This document shows, piece after piece, positions 28,204 through 39,929 of a stretch of 64,000 bases of DNA. The stretch is from contig NZ_JAKWBK010000001.1 of the NCBI RefSeq assembly GCF_022512515.1, forward strand, positions 3,658,001-3,722,000, given 5' to 3'. The notes under the pieces were generated by a model. The model was not told the origin of the DNA, did not search any database, and saw only the letters and a list, made by a program, of their open reading frames with translations. The stretch's first letter is position 1. Each line of letters begins with the position of its first letter. Both the position numbers and the translations under genes were made by a program. The stretch comes from Paraniabella hibiscisoli (lineage in GTDB: Bacteria; Bacteroidota; Bacteroidia; Chitinophagales; Chitinophagaceae).

Positions 28204-29626
28204 CTACGCCACTGCTGCGGGACTGGCTACTGCTACCGGTATCGTTAAAGTGAAGATGCAGCCTGCGCCGGGTTCACATTGCATTAAAATTTCTCCACCG
28301 TTTTTTCGGCAAACTCCCGGCTGATCTTTAGTCCCATGCCCGTGCCTTTTTCGTTAGATGTACCTCTTTGCGAGGTTACAGCTGCCTCATTGAAGAGTTT
28401 GTCTATTGCCTCTTTTTTCATGCCAATGCCTTTGTCTATTACAGAGAAATAGATAAAAGGATCTTTGTTCTCCACAACCAGGTCGATCTCGCTTCCCGCA
28501 TAGCTGAATTTGATAGCGTTCGAAATCAGATTTCGCATAACCAGCTTAATATGATCCGGGTCTGCATATATCATGGTGCCTGCATCAAAATTCGTATTGA
28601 TATTGATATTTTTATTGGCCAGGTTATATTGCAATAACCCGATGGTATCTGCTATTAACGGTTCAATCAGTATTTTTGTGGCTGCAGTTCCATTCCCGTC
28701 ATTTGCCTGTTGCTCCATTTAAGTAAGTTGTCCAGGCTGTCCTGTAGCTGATTCAACTGTGATGATAGTTCGTGCGAAAGCTCGGTAAAAGTCTCTCTTG
28801 ATAATGCTTTTTCATTAAGCAGATCTAACGAGCCCTTTAACCCGGCTATAGGACTTCGTACGTCATGTGCCAGAATAGAAAACAGTTTTTCCTTAGTACT
28901 ATTTAGCACAGCCAGCTTTCGATTGCTGATCTCCAATTCTTGTGTTTGCTCGGTCAATCTTGTTTGCTGCTGCTGTAGTTGATCATTTCTTTCCTCAATA
29001 TTGGCCAGGTACATCCGGTTTATTTTCCCCGAATACCTGAAGAAAACAAAGTAAAACATTACCAGCAATAGCAGATTGATAAAGTAGATATTGCCTGGCG
29101 CCGGTGTATAAAATTCTCCGGCCCGTTTTATCAGGAAGAGAAATACAATGCAGTTGATAACCGACAAAGCCCGCAGGAACCAGGTTCTTTTCATAATAGT
29201 GACGATAACTGCGGTTATAAGCAATAGGTAGAATTCCATACCGTCATGATACAATAAGCTGGTAATAGTAAAAACACTACTTAAAGCAATGCTGATTACC
29301 CACTGACCTAAATAGTAGTGGTGTTTATAATTGGTAATTAAAAGGGTCGCCGTAGATATCATGGTTACTACATTAAGTATACCCAATGTAGTACGGCCAT
29401 TGAGAAAATGAATAATAACAAATGTGGTTGAAATGATAAGGCCCAGAATCGCCATCACGTTTAGAATGCGTACCCGCCTCGTTTCCTCGAACGTAAGTTC
29501 TGTTGTGAGTCCTGTATTGATAAAGTTATTAAGCCGCTGCCTTGTATGGATGTATTTTTTAAATACTGCTGTTTGCGCATTGTTTGGTTCGAGATTTAGA
29601 GGAGAAGAAGGACAGCTTCGGGCCAA
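28204..29626 (-). CDS. Membrane sensor histidine kinase (two frameshifts)
   Basis: A 474-residue kinase after repair. Six hydrophobic segments lie between residues ~50 and 205, followed by a coiled coil (QLQQQQTRLTEQTQELE), the HisKA H-box FSILAHDVRSPIAGLKGSL (residue ~250) and an HATPase (NLISNAIKFS, DKGIGM, GTGMGLKISREFAEKNGGE). Breaks near 28690 and 28310 are repaired by one base each. The H-box has DVRSP in place of ELRTP, common in this subfamily. No regulator is adjacent, so it is an orphan. It stands between the bestrophin gene (convergent) and the nagB terminator. Confidence 0.82.
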
Positions 29627-29796
29627 TTTAAATTGTTCCTGAGCTTCTTTCGAAAACTAAAAATATTCATTTTCGACAGTGTGGCAAATTTTTAATCAGA
29701 TTATAGTTGTCGAACAATTGTTTGAAAGATAATTGTCCACCAGTTTGTATCTCTTAACTGTTTAGAATGCTATGGTTATAAAGTCGTTAAATAAAA

Positions 29797-29823
29797 AAAT
29801 GCCGCAGATAGCTGCGACATTTT
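29797..29823 (-). terminator. Hairpin terminator after nagB
   Basis: An 11-bp stem with one mismatch (AAATGCCGCAG against CTGCGACATTT) lies about 77 bases past the nagB stop. An A run on its left side gives a T run on the minus strand. Confidence 0.6.
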
Positions 29824-29899
29824 CTGATTGATTATTTGTCTTTAAAAAACAGTTTTTAGTACATCCATCTAACAAAAGCCTCCATGGCGGCATAGTGTG

Positions 29900-31780
29900 T
29901 TAAGCCCAGGTCAGCATAGATCTTAGCGGTAGCAGCATTTCTTTCTTCCGCTCTTTGCCAGAACTCCCGGTCATCACTACCCTGGAAGGGAACACTATCC
30001 TTTTGGGACTGGTGGATAAAAATGCCAAAACGTTTTTAAGCACCTGTGCCGGGCTCATAGGGATGGCCATTTCGATATCCTCGATGTCCCATTCCTGCCA
30101 TGCGCCTTTGTACAACCATAGCCAGCAATCATTGATCCATGCATCACCATCGGCTTTGATGCGTTGTAATGCCTTTAATACGGCATTAAAGCAAACCAGG
30201 TGGGTGCCATGAGGATCGGCAAAATCTCCGGCACAAAATATTTGTTGCGGTTGTACTTCCCGCAATAATTGTATGGTCAGTTCCACATCTTCTTCACCCA
30301 GGGGCTTCTTTTCAATAGTACCGGTTTCATAAAAAGGCAGATTCTGAAAATGTACGTTATTGGGGTCTATCCCTACATAGTTACAGGTAGCTTTAGCTTC
30401 CCCGCGACGAATGAGCCCTTTTAAGGAACGGATGGTGGGAGAATCTACTTCCCCTGGCTTTTTACCCTTGATATAGGCCCTGGCTTCGGTTAACACCTGG
30501 CCCGGTTTATCGGAGTTGATGTCGGCGATTTCGTTAAAACCTACCGCAAAATCTAAAAAGCGGGTTACAAACTCATCGGTAACGGCAATATTGCCGGAAG
30601 TTTGATAAGCTACATGCACTTCATGTCCCTGGTCATGCAGGCGCTGAAAAGTACCTCCCATGCTGATAATATCATCATCGGGGTGGGGAGAGAAGATGAT
30701 GCATTTTTTGGGATAAGGTTCTGATCTTTCCGGATGTGCGGGAATCACTGCATTGGGCTTGCCTCCGGGCCAGCCTGTAATGCTATCGCGCAGCATATAA
30801 TACACTTCGAGGTTGATCTCGTAGGCATCGCCTTTTTCTACTAAAAGATCACTGAGGCCATTATCATTATAATCCTCGTTGGTGAGGCTCAGCACGGTTT
30901 TACCCAGCTGCAAAGCCATATTCACCACTGCTTTTTTAATATTCTTTGGGGTCCACTCACAATCGCCGGTGAGCCAGGGCGACTTAATACGGGTAAGACC
31001 AGAAGCTGCTGCTTCGTCCAGAACAAAACTCACATTATCGTGGTTTTGCAGGAAGGAGGCCGGAACGATCTCAGAATCTTCATCTTCCACTGCTTTTTAA
31101 CCGCCTGGGCCTTGGCCGGTCCCCAGGCCATCAAAATGATCTGCCTGGATCTCATGATGGTGCTGATGCCCATCGTAATGGCCATACGCGGCACTTCAGA
31201 AATATTGGCAAACTCGTAGGCATTGGCCAAACGGGTGCTGTTGGTAAGGTTTACCAGGCGGGTACGGGTGTAAATGCCCGATCCGGGTTCGTTAAAACCA
31301 ATATGGCCGTTATTACCAATACCAGTATCTGCAGATCAATACCACCAGCTGCCTCTATTTTCTTTTCATAATCGGCGCAGGCCGTTTTGATGTCTTCTTT
31401 TTTATTTCACCATTGGGAATATGAATATTCTCCGGTTTGATATCCACCTGGTCGAAAAGGTGGTTATGCATAAAGCGGTTATAGCTTTGCGGCGCTTCTT
31501 TGCTGATGGGATAATACTCATCGAGGTTAAAGGAGATCACATTGCTGAAACTTAAGCCTTCTTCTTTGTGCATGCGTACCAGTTCTGCATACAATGTTTT
31601 AGGGCTTGATCCTGTAGCGAGCCCGAGTACACAGTTTTGTCCCTGTTGCTGTTTTTCACGTATCAGGTGGGCAATAGTTTGTGCAATTACCTTTGAACCG
31701 CTTTTTACATCAGCCTGGATATTGACACTGATCTTCTCTAAACTGTCGATATAATTGCCTGAAGTTTTTTGTTTACTCAT
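29900..31780 (-). CDS. nagB: Glucosamine-6-phosphate deaminase fused to a PIG-L/LmbE domain (frameshifted)
   Basis: NagB turns glucosamine-6-phosphate into fructose-6-phosphate and ammonia. The first ~270 residues hold the deaminase domain with LGLATGSSPKTLYAEL, FNLDEYYPIS and LGIGNNGHIGFNEPG. The second half holds a PIG-L/LmbE deacetylase-like domain with the zinc motif FSPHPDDD (residue ~370) and GDFADPHGTHLVC. This fusion of about 627 residues is usual in Bacteroidota. Frame breaks lie near 31370, 31240 and 31090. All are restored by single bases. The start at 31780 overlaps the GH20 stop by 4 bases (ATGA), so translation is probably coupled. Confidence 0.9.
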
Positions 31781-33482
31781 TGCTTGGGTTTGTTTGATTG
31801 GAGTAGGCGTATTTGTTTAATGAATAATTTATTTATTTTTTCCGTAATAATTCGTTCCCCAAAGGTTGTACCGCTTTTTTGTACTTCCAGTCGGTTGCTA
31901 AATTTATCCCAGTTTTTCTGCTCCTGCGGCGTCCACAACACTTCACTTATCGCAGCCACACGCGGGAATATCATATATTCAACCTTGGATGGATTGCTGA
32001 TATACTCTGTCCACAGGTTGGCTTGTCCGCCTTGTACATATTTTTTCTCTTCAGCTGAAAGGGCATCAGGAAAGATCTTCCAGCTATACACTTTCTCAAT
32101 AGGCAGAAAACCTTTATTGTCACTAATCGTAACCGAATCTTCTTTTTCGCCTGCTGATAATCAATGTAAGCATAGGTGGTTGGCGTCATGATTACATTAT
32201 GGCGCTCTTTGCAGCCTCAATGCCGCCTGCTTCACCCCGCCAGCTCATCACCCAGGCATTAGGGGCAAGGCCACCCTCCAGTATCTCGTCCCAGCCCAGC
32301 AAGGTTTTGCCCTTGGCGTTTAAATATTTTTCCATACGCTGTACAAAATAGCTTTGCAGGTAATGCTCTGCTTTATGCTTGTCATCGCCTTTAATATTAA
32401 GATTCCTGATCCTTTTTTGACAATTGGGGCAATTTTGCCAGTTGGTCTTCGGGGCTTCGTCACCGCCAATATGCACAATTTTAGATGGGAATAAAGGTAG
32501 TACTTCATTTAAAACATCCTGCAGGAAACTGAAAGTAGATTCTTTACCAGCACAAAAGATATCATCATATACGCCCCAGCTTTGCATCACTGTTTTGTTG
32601 GTGGTGTCACCGGCCCAGTTGGCGGGCTTGTTACCCGCTTTATTAAAAAGTAATAAGTCGGTTTCTCCGGAAAACAACTCAAGAATGGATAGGCGGCAAT
32701 AGCAGCACTGCCATGTCCGGGCATTTCAATTTCAGGAACCACTGTTACAAATCTTTCTGCTGCATATTTCACTACTTCTTTTACCTGTTCCTGTGTGTAA
32801 AAACCTCCGTATTGCTGGTTGGTGTTACCAGTGCCGGGATATCTGCCGATAATAGTGCCATTACGGTAACCGCCGATTTGGGTTAATTTAGGATACTTTT
32901 TTATTTCAATACGCCATCCCTGGTCATCGGTTAAATGCCAGTGGAAATAGTTCATCTTATGCAAAGCTATATAGTCGATATATCGTTTTATAAAGTCCAG
33001 CGGGAATACATGTCTGCTTACATCCAGCATCAGGCCCCGATAGTGCACTGCGGGAGCGTCAGTGATGCTAACCGCAGGAATCTTCAGTAGGGTACTTTTT
33101 TCTACGGGCAATAGCTGTATCAGCGATTGTACGCCGTAAAAAGCGCCAGGTGCAGTAAGGCCGCTGATAATGGCCTTGGTATTATCCACATTTAAAGTGT
33201 AGCCATCTTTAGCACTATTGCGGCTTTAATAATAATGCCTGTTGTACCTTTGGGCTTTACCGGTAAGATGAAGCCGTAGCAATTTTTAAGATATTCGTTT
33301 AAAAAGTTTGCAGATTTTATTTCATCTTTGGTTTGAGCAATAATGGCTGTTTTAGGGGTAATGGTAAAAAAGCCTTCTTTTTCAGTAATACTGGTAGGTT
33401 GAGGTATGATATTCACTTTCTGAGCGATAACTGATGTACAGGCAGAAAGCAATAATAGTGTGACAGAAAATAATTTAAGCAT
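31777..33482 (-). CDS. Beta-N-acetylhexosaminidase, glycoside hydrolase family 20 (several frameshifts)
   Basis: A secreted or periplasmic exo-enzyme that releases terminal GlcNAc or GalNAc. It has the signal peptide MLKLFSVTLLLLSACTSVIAQ, then a GH20b-like N-domain, the catalytic barrel with HYRGLMLDVSRHVFP, MNYFHWHLTDDQGWR, VPEIEMPGHG, the catalytic Asp-Glu pair in HIGGDEAPKTNW, and LLGWDEILEGGLAPNAWVMSWRG. Breaks near 33190, 32680, 32190 and 32090 are restored by one base each, giving about 568 residues. It is the first gene of a two-gene operon with nagB. Confidence 0.9.
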
Positions 33483-33575
33483 AGCAAAGACTGTTTAAGA
33501 AGATGCCAAGATAAGTATTTTTGGAAGAGCTGATAACTGAAACCCAGTGCAAACGATTGCCTTTTAAAAAGTTTT

Positions 33576-34064
33576 ATGACAAACAAGCAAATAGTAGAAA
33601 AATTTTACGAAGCCTTTAGCCGGAGGGATTTTGAAACAATGAATAGCTGTTATGCAGATGATATTGTTTTCAGCGACCCGGTGTTTGGTTTTTTACGGGG
33701 CGATGAAGTGAGGGCCATGTGGAAAATGCTTTGTACGAACGCGAAAGACTTTATGTTGACTTTTGATGAAATTACAGAGATTGACCAGGAATACTTAACC
33801 TGTAAATGGGTGGCTTCCTACACTTTTTCCGGAACAGGCAGGAAGATTGTTAATCGCGCAAAAGGTTTTATGAGAATAAATGAAGGCCAGATTGTAGAAC
33901 ACAGTGATGGTTTTCGGCTCAGCACCTGGCTGGCCCAGGCATTTGGTGTAACAGGCAAGTTATTTGGCTGGACGAATTTTATGAAAAGAAAAGTGCAGAA
34001 CAGGGCCAGGAAGAATCTCGGAAACTTTATGGATGCGGAGGATAAACTGCTTGGGAATAGCTAG
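33576..34064 (+). CDS. NTF2-like/SnoaL-fold protein
   Basis: A 162-residue intact protein with an NTF2-like cone fold in its first ~110 residues: VEKFYEAFSRRDFETMNSCYADDIVFSDPVFG near the start, and a beta strand with FRLSTWLAQAFG. The C-terminal tail (residues ~125-160) is basic and helical. Related proteins bind small ligands or act as isomerases or polyketide cyclases. No catalytic signature is clear here. It is divergent from the GH20 gene by about 93 bases and has no obvious partner. Confidence 0.8.
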   Translation: MTNKQIVEKFYEAFSRRDFETMNSCYADDIVFSDPVFGFLRGDEVRAMWKMLCTNAKDFMLTFDEITEIDQEYLTCKWVASYTFSGTGRKIVNRAKGFMRINEGQIVEHSDGFRLSTWLAQAFGVTGKLFGWTNFMKRKVQNRARKNLGNFMDAEDKLLGNS

Positions 34065-34158
34065 TGGGGAGAATAAAAGCAACAATATTTTGCCTATGTA
34101 AACTCTGAGCTTTTTTAGCGAGCTCTGCGTGAAACAAGAATCTACCGGCGGAGCTAAT

Positions 34159-34862
34159 CTATTTTATCCCTCCAAATGCAGCAAAGCAGAGGTTTTTATG
34201 CAAGATCTCTGTTGTGTTAAATCCCACTTCTTTCATAATGCCTAATTGATAGGTTACTGAACGAGGCGAATCTTCTTTAGCTATATAATCGAGTACTTTC
34301 TGACGGTATTCTTTTCCGCCAAAGCTTTCGAGGTAGTCGCCGTATTTGCTCCAGATATAATCATCCAGTCGCTGGTCGTCCTGGGTTACCAGGTCGCTGA
34401 TCATTAAGCAACCGCCGGGTTTTAGCAAGCTGTACAATTTAGCAAAAGTGGTTTTCCAATCCTCATCATCACGTAAGTGATGTAATACTGCTCCGGCTAA
34501 TATAATATCATAGCCGTTTTGAGTAAGGGGAGTTCCCGTATATCTCCCTGGTGGGTCTCAACGCTTCCGGTTGTTTGTGCAGATACTCTTTCTAAGGCTT
34601 TGTCGAGCATCGGTTGGCTCAGGTCTACCAATGTGCAATGAAGCGCAGGCAGTTTAGAAAGCATTTTTAAAGTATAGTTGCCGGCACCGCAGCCAATATC
34701 CAATAAATGTGTGGCTCCGGGTGCTATATTTTTAGCGGCTTCTGTAATCAACTCCAGTGAAATGGTAGCGTCGATAGTAGACTGCTGACCGGTTTCCAGG
34801 TTGGCAAATCTTTCTACATCATTGTCAAAACGCTCGCGTATTTCTGCTATAGTTGATTTCAT
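34159..34862 (-). CDS. Class I SAM-dependent methyltransferase (one frameshift)
   Basis: A methyltransferase of about 235 residues. It starts MKSTIAEIRERFDNDVERF. The SAM-binding motif I is LLDIGCGAGNYTLKML (residue ~51), followed by LVDLSQPML (motif II) and, after a break near 34500, ILAGAVLHHLRDDEDWK and KPGGCLMISDL. The break is repaired by one base. The late YQLGIMKEVGFNTTEILHKN resembles small-molecule or menaquinone-type methyltransferases. The substrate is unknown. Confidence 0.87.
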
Positions 34863-34890
34863 AAATGCTTTTTAAAAGATATGGAAAAGA

Positions 34891-34911
34891 GCTCCCGCAT
34901 TTATCGGGAGC
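34891..34911 (-). terminator. Terminator of the FMN-reductase gene
   Basis: A 7-bp stem GCTCCCG (34891-34897) pairs with CGGGAGC (34905-34911). On the minus strand it is followed by TCTTTTCC. It lies 17 bases past the stop. Confidence 0.65.
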
Positions 34912-34928
34912 CTTTCTATACCAGGTAA

Positions 34929-35473
34929 TTATTTTGAGGCTATCTTTTCTGCCAGCCAAAGATATTCTGATGCAAAATTGTGGATGCTTTTTTCAAAAGC
35001 CGGGTCGATCAAATCCCCGTTTTCATCAATTTTTTTATCTATCGTAGGTATTACCAATAATTGAGGACAAACTACTGTAAACAGTCCTGCTCCCAGTAAA
35101 ATCAACTGTTGTGCAGCTCTCATACCTCCAAATCCGCCGTTTGAAGCGGTAACAACGCCTAGTGTTTTGTGCAGTTGTTTAGGAAAATGGTCCACCATGT
35201 TTTTTAAAGATGGTGAGTAGCTGCCATTATACTCGGGGGTAACGAAAATGAAAGCATCTGCTTTAAATATCCGCTCAAACAATGGTTTCCATGGCTCGGG
35301 CGTATTGTCAATAGAATTAAACACTTTTTCTACCCACGGTAACTGGTGTTCGCGGCAATCGATGATACCTACATGATGTTCTGTGTTTTTTGAAACCATT
35401 TCTGCACGGCATATGCGGCTCTTACCGTTAAGCTATGTTGCCGGGGACTACCGGATATTATTTCAATGTTCAT
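34929..35473 (-). CDS. NADPH-dependent FMN reductase (one frameshift)
   Basis: A flavodoxin-like reductase of about 181 residues. The start at 35473 (MNIEIISGSPRQHSLT) holds the FMN phosphate loop GSPR, and the FVTPEYNGSYSPSLKNMVDHF segment is the family signature. TASNGGFGGMRAAQQL is a second conserved region. The break near 35390 lies in a run of A, where one added A joins KWFQ to KNTEHHVGII. Family members supply reduced flavin or reduce quinones, azo compounds or chromate. Confidence 0.87.
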
Positions 35474-35664
35474 TAAATCAAAGTTTAAAAAATAACAGCG
35501 AAGTAAAGCAATTGTTGGCATAACTGAGCCTGAAGATAAAGGTACCTGTTTTTGGAGCCTTGAACCTTCTGTATAAAAGCTTCAAATAATTTAAAAAGTT
35601 ATTGGAAGGGGATCAGGCATTTTTAGGATCATTAATTCTTATTTTCGATATTCAAATTTGCTCT

Positions 35665-36693
35665 ATGATGAATCGTAAGCGTTTTTTACAGCTAGGAGCC
35701 TTAACGGGCGTGGCTGCATCGGTATGGGGAAAGAAGACTTATGCTCAGCGGGTAACCAAGGTGAGCGGCCCGGTGGTAGTGTCTACCTGGGATGCTGGTT
35801 TGAGGGCTAATAAAGGCGCATGGGAGGTGTTGGGCAAGGGTGGCAATGCGCTTGATGCCGTGGAAAAGGGCGTGATGGTTACTGAAAACGAGATTAATTG
35901 TTGCGTGGGATTAGGAGCCAACCCCGACAGGGATGGTTTTGTAACGTTGGATGCCTGTATAATGGATCATCGTTTTAATTGCGGAAGTGTAGCTTTCCTT
36001 GAAAGAATCAAACATCCGGTTTCTGTAGCCAGGCGGGTGATGGAGAAAACACCTCATGTAATGCTGGTGGGAAGCGGTGCGCAGCAATTTGCGATAGCTG
36101 AAGGGTTTTCGTTAGAGTCGGCAGAGCTTTCTCCTGACGCAAAAAAGGCGTACCAGGAATGGTTAAAAAATGCTAAATATGAACCTCAGATCAATAGGGA
36201 GAACAAAGAAAACAAAGGGCATGGACCCTTTGCGCCTTCACAGATCAACGGCGAATGGAATCATGATACTATTGGAATGGTGGCATTAGATGGAAACGGC
36301 AATCTCGGCGGCAGTTGTACTACAAGCGGTATGGGTTTTAAAATGCGCGGACGCCTGGGTGATTCGCCTATTATTGGTGCGGGACTTTATGTGGATGGAG
36401 AAGTTGGGGCCTGCACGGCAACAGGTCAGGGCGAGGACGTAATACGGGTGGCCGGTTCACATAGTGTAGTAGAAATGATGCGCCAGGGCTATGGCCCCGA
36501 AATGGCCTGTCAAAAGGTTATTGAGCGCATCGTTAAAATAAAGGGTGCCGATGTACATAAAATACAGGTGGCTTTCCTTGCCATCAATAAGCATGGAGTG
36601 GTGGGCTCCTTTGCCATACATAAAGGTTTTAGCTATGCTTTGAAAACAAATACGGTGGAGAAGCTGGTGGATGCTAATAGCTGGTTTAAGTAG
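35665..36693 (+). CDS. N4-(beta-N-acetylglucosaminyl)-L-asparaginase (glycosylasparaginase, Ntn-hydrolase)
   Basis: This enzyme cleaves the GlcNAc-asparagine link of N-glycoproteins. It is made as a precursor that cuts itself before a threonine in NHDTIGMVALD (residue ~210), leaving Thr as the nucleophile. Other family traits are GGNALDAVEKGV near residue 65, GSCTTSGMGFKMRGRLGDSPI and GAGLYVDGEVGACTATGQGE. The start at 35665 gives MMNRKRFLQLGALTGVAAS, a twin-arginine-like or Sec signal, so the protein is probably exported. It is 342 residues, intact, and close to the known Elizabethkingia enzyme in layout. Its position near GH20 and nagB fits a role in GlcNAc recovery. Confidence 0.92.
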   Translation: MMNRKRFLQLGALTGVAASVWGKKTYAQRVTKVSGPVVVSTWDAGLRANKGAWEVLGKGGNALDAVEKGVMVTENEINCCVGLGANPDRDGFVTLDACIMDHRFNCGSVAFLERIKHPVSVARRVMEKTPHVMLVGSGAQQFAIAEGFSLESAELSPDAKKAYQEWLKNAKYEPQINRENKENKGHGPFAPSQINGEWNHDTIGMVALDGNGNLGGSCTTSGMGFKMRGRLGDSPIIGAGLYVDGEVGACTATGQGEDVIRVAGSHSVVEMMRQGYGPEMACQKVIERIVKIKGADVHKIQVAFLAINKHGVVGSFAIHKGFSYALKTNTVEKLVDANSWFK

Positions 36694-36814
36694 TAAGAGG
36701 TGAATAGTTAATGGTGAGTAGGGAATGGTTACAAAGTGCATATCTTAAATTAATAATAGATATAGCGAACTAGTGAGTAATCTATCGATAATGTATTGCA
36801 TCAATTAAACAGGT

Positions 36815-37552
36815 ATGAACCAGGTATATACTTTAGAAATAGCAACGTCGGATTTTGAATCTACCCGGAGTGCGGTAGCGGTGGTGCCGACCGGATTGAG
36901 CTTTGCGCTAATTTAGGGGAAGGTGGTACGACCCAATCGTACGGCGTAATTAAAAGTGCAGGGAACACTTTGATGTGAAGATCTACCCGATTATACGGGT
37001 AAGGGGTGGTGATTTTTTTACACAGAAGAGGAGTTTGATTGCATGTTAAATGATGCGCAGCAATGTAAAGAGCTGGGATGTGACGGGATCGTTATTGGCT
37101 TTTTAAAGAGGGATGGATCAATCGATTTAAGCAGAACCGAAAGATTGGTAAAGGCTGTATATCCATTGGGTGTTACTTTTCACCGCGCTTTCGATCGTTG
37201 TGCGGCGCCATTTGAAGCATTGGAGCAGTTGGTAAATGTTGGTTGTGAGCGGATATTGACCAGCGGTCAGCAGCTCACTGCTCCCGAAGGCGTGGGTTTA
37301 ATAGCCGAACTGAACCTGTTAGCAAACGGGCGTATTATAATAATGCCCGGAAGTGGCGTACGTGCCACTAATCTTTCGGTTTTAGCGGCACAAACAAAAT
37401 GTACGGAGTTTCATACTTCCCTACGTGAATTAAAGAAAAGTGACATGGACTTTTTCCCGCCGGCGTTTAAAAATAATAATGAAAATGATCATTATAGCAT
37501 TGATAGAGAAGCGGTGATCACAATGAAAAAAGTATTGAATACACTCTTATAA
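36815..37552 (+). CDS. cutC: CutC-family protein (frameshifts near the 5' end)
   Basis: A TIM-barrel protein of about 245 residues, historically called a copper-homeostasis protein, though a role in copper is uncertain. The start at 36815 gives MNQVYTLEIATSDFES, then GADRIELCANLGEGGTT after repair. In frame from 37043 are the conserved LGCDGIVIGFL, GVTFHRAFDRC, CERILTSGQQLTA and IIMPGSGVRATNL. Two or three breaks lie between 36875 and 37020, each repaired by one base. The C-terminus is complete. Confidence 0.88.
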
Positions 37553-37573
37553 ATGAATTATGAGGTGCTTGCC

Positions 37574-39920
37574 TTATTTTACCTCAAAAGTATTTTCTCC
37601 ATAATAGGGAACTCCTTCTTTTGATATGCCGTGTATCAGCACTTTATACTTTCCGGGCAAATCGGATGTGAAGCAATCAATCGTATTGGTCCGTCCTTTT
37701 TGAATGAGTATGGCAGGTTGCCACAACAGGGTGGTCCTGTAATCAGGGATACGAATATTACCTTTGTGTTGCGAATAATCAGGCGTATAGAAATCTCTTT
37801 GAATTTGAAGCCCTTCGTAATCGATAGCTACTGCATTGGGATCCAGCTCAAAGCCATCGAACTTTGAATTGTAGGTTTCAAAACTTGCAATGCCTGAAAA
37901 AGCAATCGACCCGAAAATATATCTTCTCGGCACCACCTCCAGCTTTTTAACTTTGTAAGGATTATAGGTGAAAATTTTATTATAATCAAAAAGAGGAACC
38001 CCATCCAATAGCACAAGAAAACCATCGCTGTATACGGTTTGGTATTTTTCATCATAAAAGCTCATGCGTAGCTGTCCACCTTTGGCTAATACATTGATAG
38101 GGGTTACATATTCCCGCAACACTTCTTCCATGGTTGAAAATCTTTTGTAGTCATCCAGGTGGTACCTGAATTCTGGCTTGCCATAAAAGGGAAGTGTATC
38201 GGTAATAGCAGGTGAGCGAAACTGGCTGAATTGCTGTTTATTGTAGATGTGAGTAGCCTGCATGGCAATGCTGCGCCTTAAAAGTTCAGTGCTATCCGAT
38301 TCTTTCAAATATAAAGGCGCTTGTGTAAAAGAACCCCGTGTGAGGCTATCTGCAAAAGGACTCGTCACTTCAATGGTGTAATTCGGTTTGGTGTTAACAC
38401 TTAGGGGAATAGGAGTGATGAATATATCTCCGGGACCGTAATATCCATTTACATTGAATCGCACGATACCGCTTGAATCGCTGGTGCCAAAGTATAAACC
38501 ATAGGGTACAGAAGGCACACTCAACAAGCAAGGCGCGCGGCTACAGGTGCTTTACTCCAGTTGTCTTTAACCCGGGCGCTGATAATATGGCCATCAAATT
38601 CTGTAACAGGAGCGGAAAGTGGCGCCGGCAAATTTTTGAATTGTCGCCATCCACGAGTAAGCATCAGGTTGTCGATATAATTATATTGATTTGCAGCTGG
38701 TGTAAAGTAAAACTCAGGATTTTCAATTGTACCATTTAAGTGACGCGTCAGTGAAAGGTAAATCCACATAGGCTCCTGGCTATCGTTACCGGTCTCTTTA
38801 AAAACAGAAAGGGACGCATCTACCATACCTGCTATTTCAGATCCACTAACTGACAGTGTCGTTGTTTCGCGGCCTGCGTATATGGGTTTGTTTGAGGTGA
38901 TGTTAAGGCTCTTTTTCTCCGGAATGAAAGGGGTGAAAATCAATCGCTCACACAAAGGCTGAAGGTTTTCATTAAATAGGGTAAAATAAGTGATACCCTT
39001 GCTGAGCACCGATTTTTCAACATTAATTGTATTTGCTGATGCTTCAGGTTGTATCGTTTTTACTATCTTATTAGCTTGCCCATCGTGCGCAACTAAATAG
39101 AGTTTTTCCTGTGTTTGAGCAGTTGAATATATAGTAACGCTGTAGGTATCGTTATTTTCCTTAATGCTTAAAGTACGGCCTGAAGACAGCACATTAGGTA
39201 AGCTAATGTTGGCAGAAGTCTTGCCCGGTATGGAAGCAATGGCGGTGTATTTTTTGCCGGCTTGCGGTGTAAAGTTAAATTGCCCCAGGCCAAATTTCTG
39301 AGTGCCGAAGCGGGCCACGGTATCTTTGCCATCCTGTAATATAAATCCCCGGGCTTCAACACCTTTCATGGTTACGGGATCTAAGGTTTGTACTCCGATT
39401 TTAGAATCAGTATTTTGAAGTAGTACACCTCCCTCAGGAAAAACTGTAACAGTACCCCAGGTTGTTCGGGAGTACGTTGTAGCGGGTCGTTCAGCGTATT
39501 GGTAATTATAATTCTCTTTTTGAAGAATGATCGGGAACCAGCCTCCTTCATATCTGTGGTATAGGATGCCAATGTGTACAGTCCGGTAGCCAGATCAGTG
39601 GGTAAGTAAAAATTTCCGCTGGCGCCCTCATCTTTCAAAGATGTTTTACTTTGGAGAACGGCAATACCCTTATCATTCAATAGTTCAGTATAAATAATAT
39701 GATTGTAATTGTGCGATGAGTCTGGCGCATCTTTAATAAGATAGGGACGAAACCACAGTATTTCTCCCGCTATGTAATCGTTTTTATCTGTATGCACAAA
39801 AACCTTTTCACTGGTCAATACTTTTGATAAAGCTGCTTGCTGAGCATGCGTTTGTATAAAGCACAGACTGCTCAGAAACAAGCTCATGGAAATCATACTA
39901 TTTTTTATACTTAACTGCAT
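37574..39920 (-). CDS. Exported MG2-domain protein of a TonB-receptor operon (two frameshifts)
   Basis: About 780 residues after repair. The start at 39920 gives a signal peptide (residues ~10-26 ending near THAQQ). An alpha-2-macroglobulin-like MG2 domain follows: EKVFVHTDKNDYIAGEILWF. The central part has repeated beta-sandwich segments, and the C-terminal ~300 residues include GGQLRMSFYDEKYQTVYSDGFLVLLDGVPL, a TonB-plug-like stretch typical of this family. Breaks lie near 39375 and 38522. The gene starts 9 bases after the DUF4249 stop, so it is the last gene of a four-gene operon. Such proteins are common in Bacteroidota and their function is unknown. A surface or outer-membrane assembly role is inferred. 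Confidence 0.75.
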
Positions 39921-39929
39921 TTTATTAAG

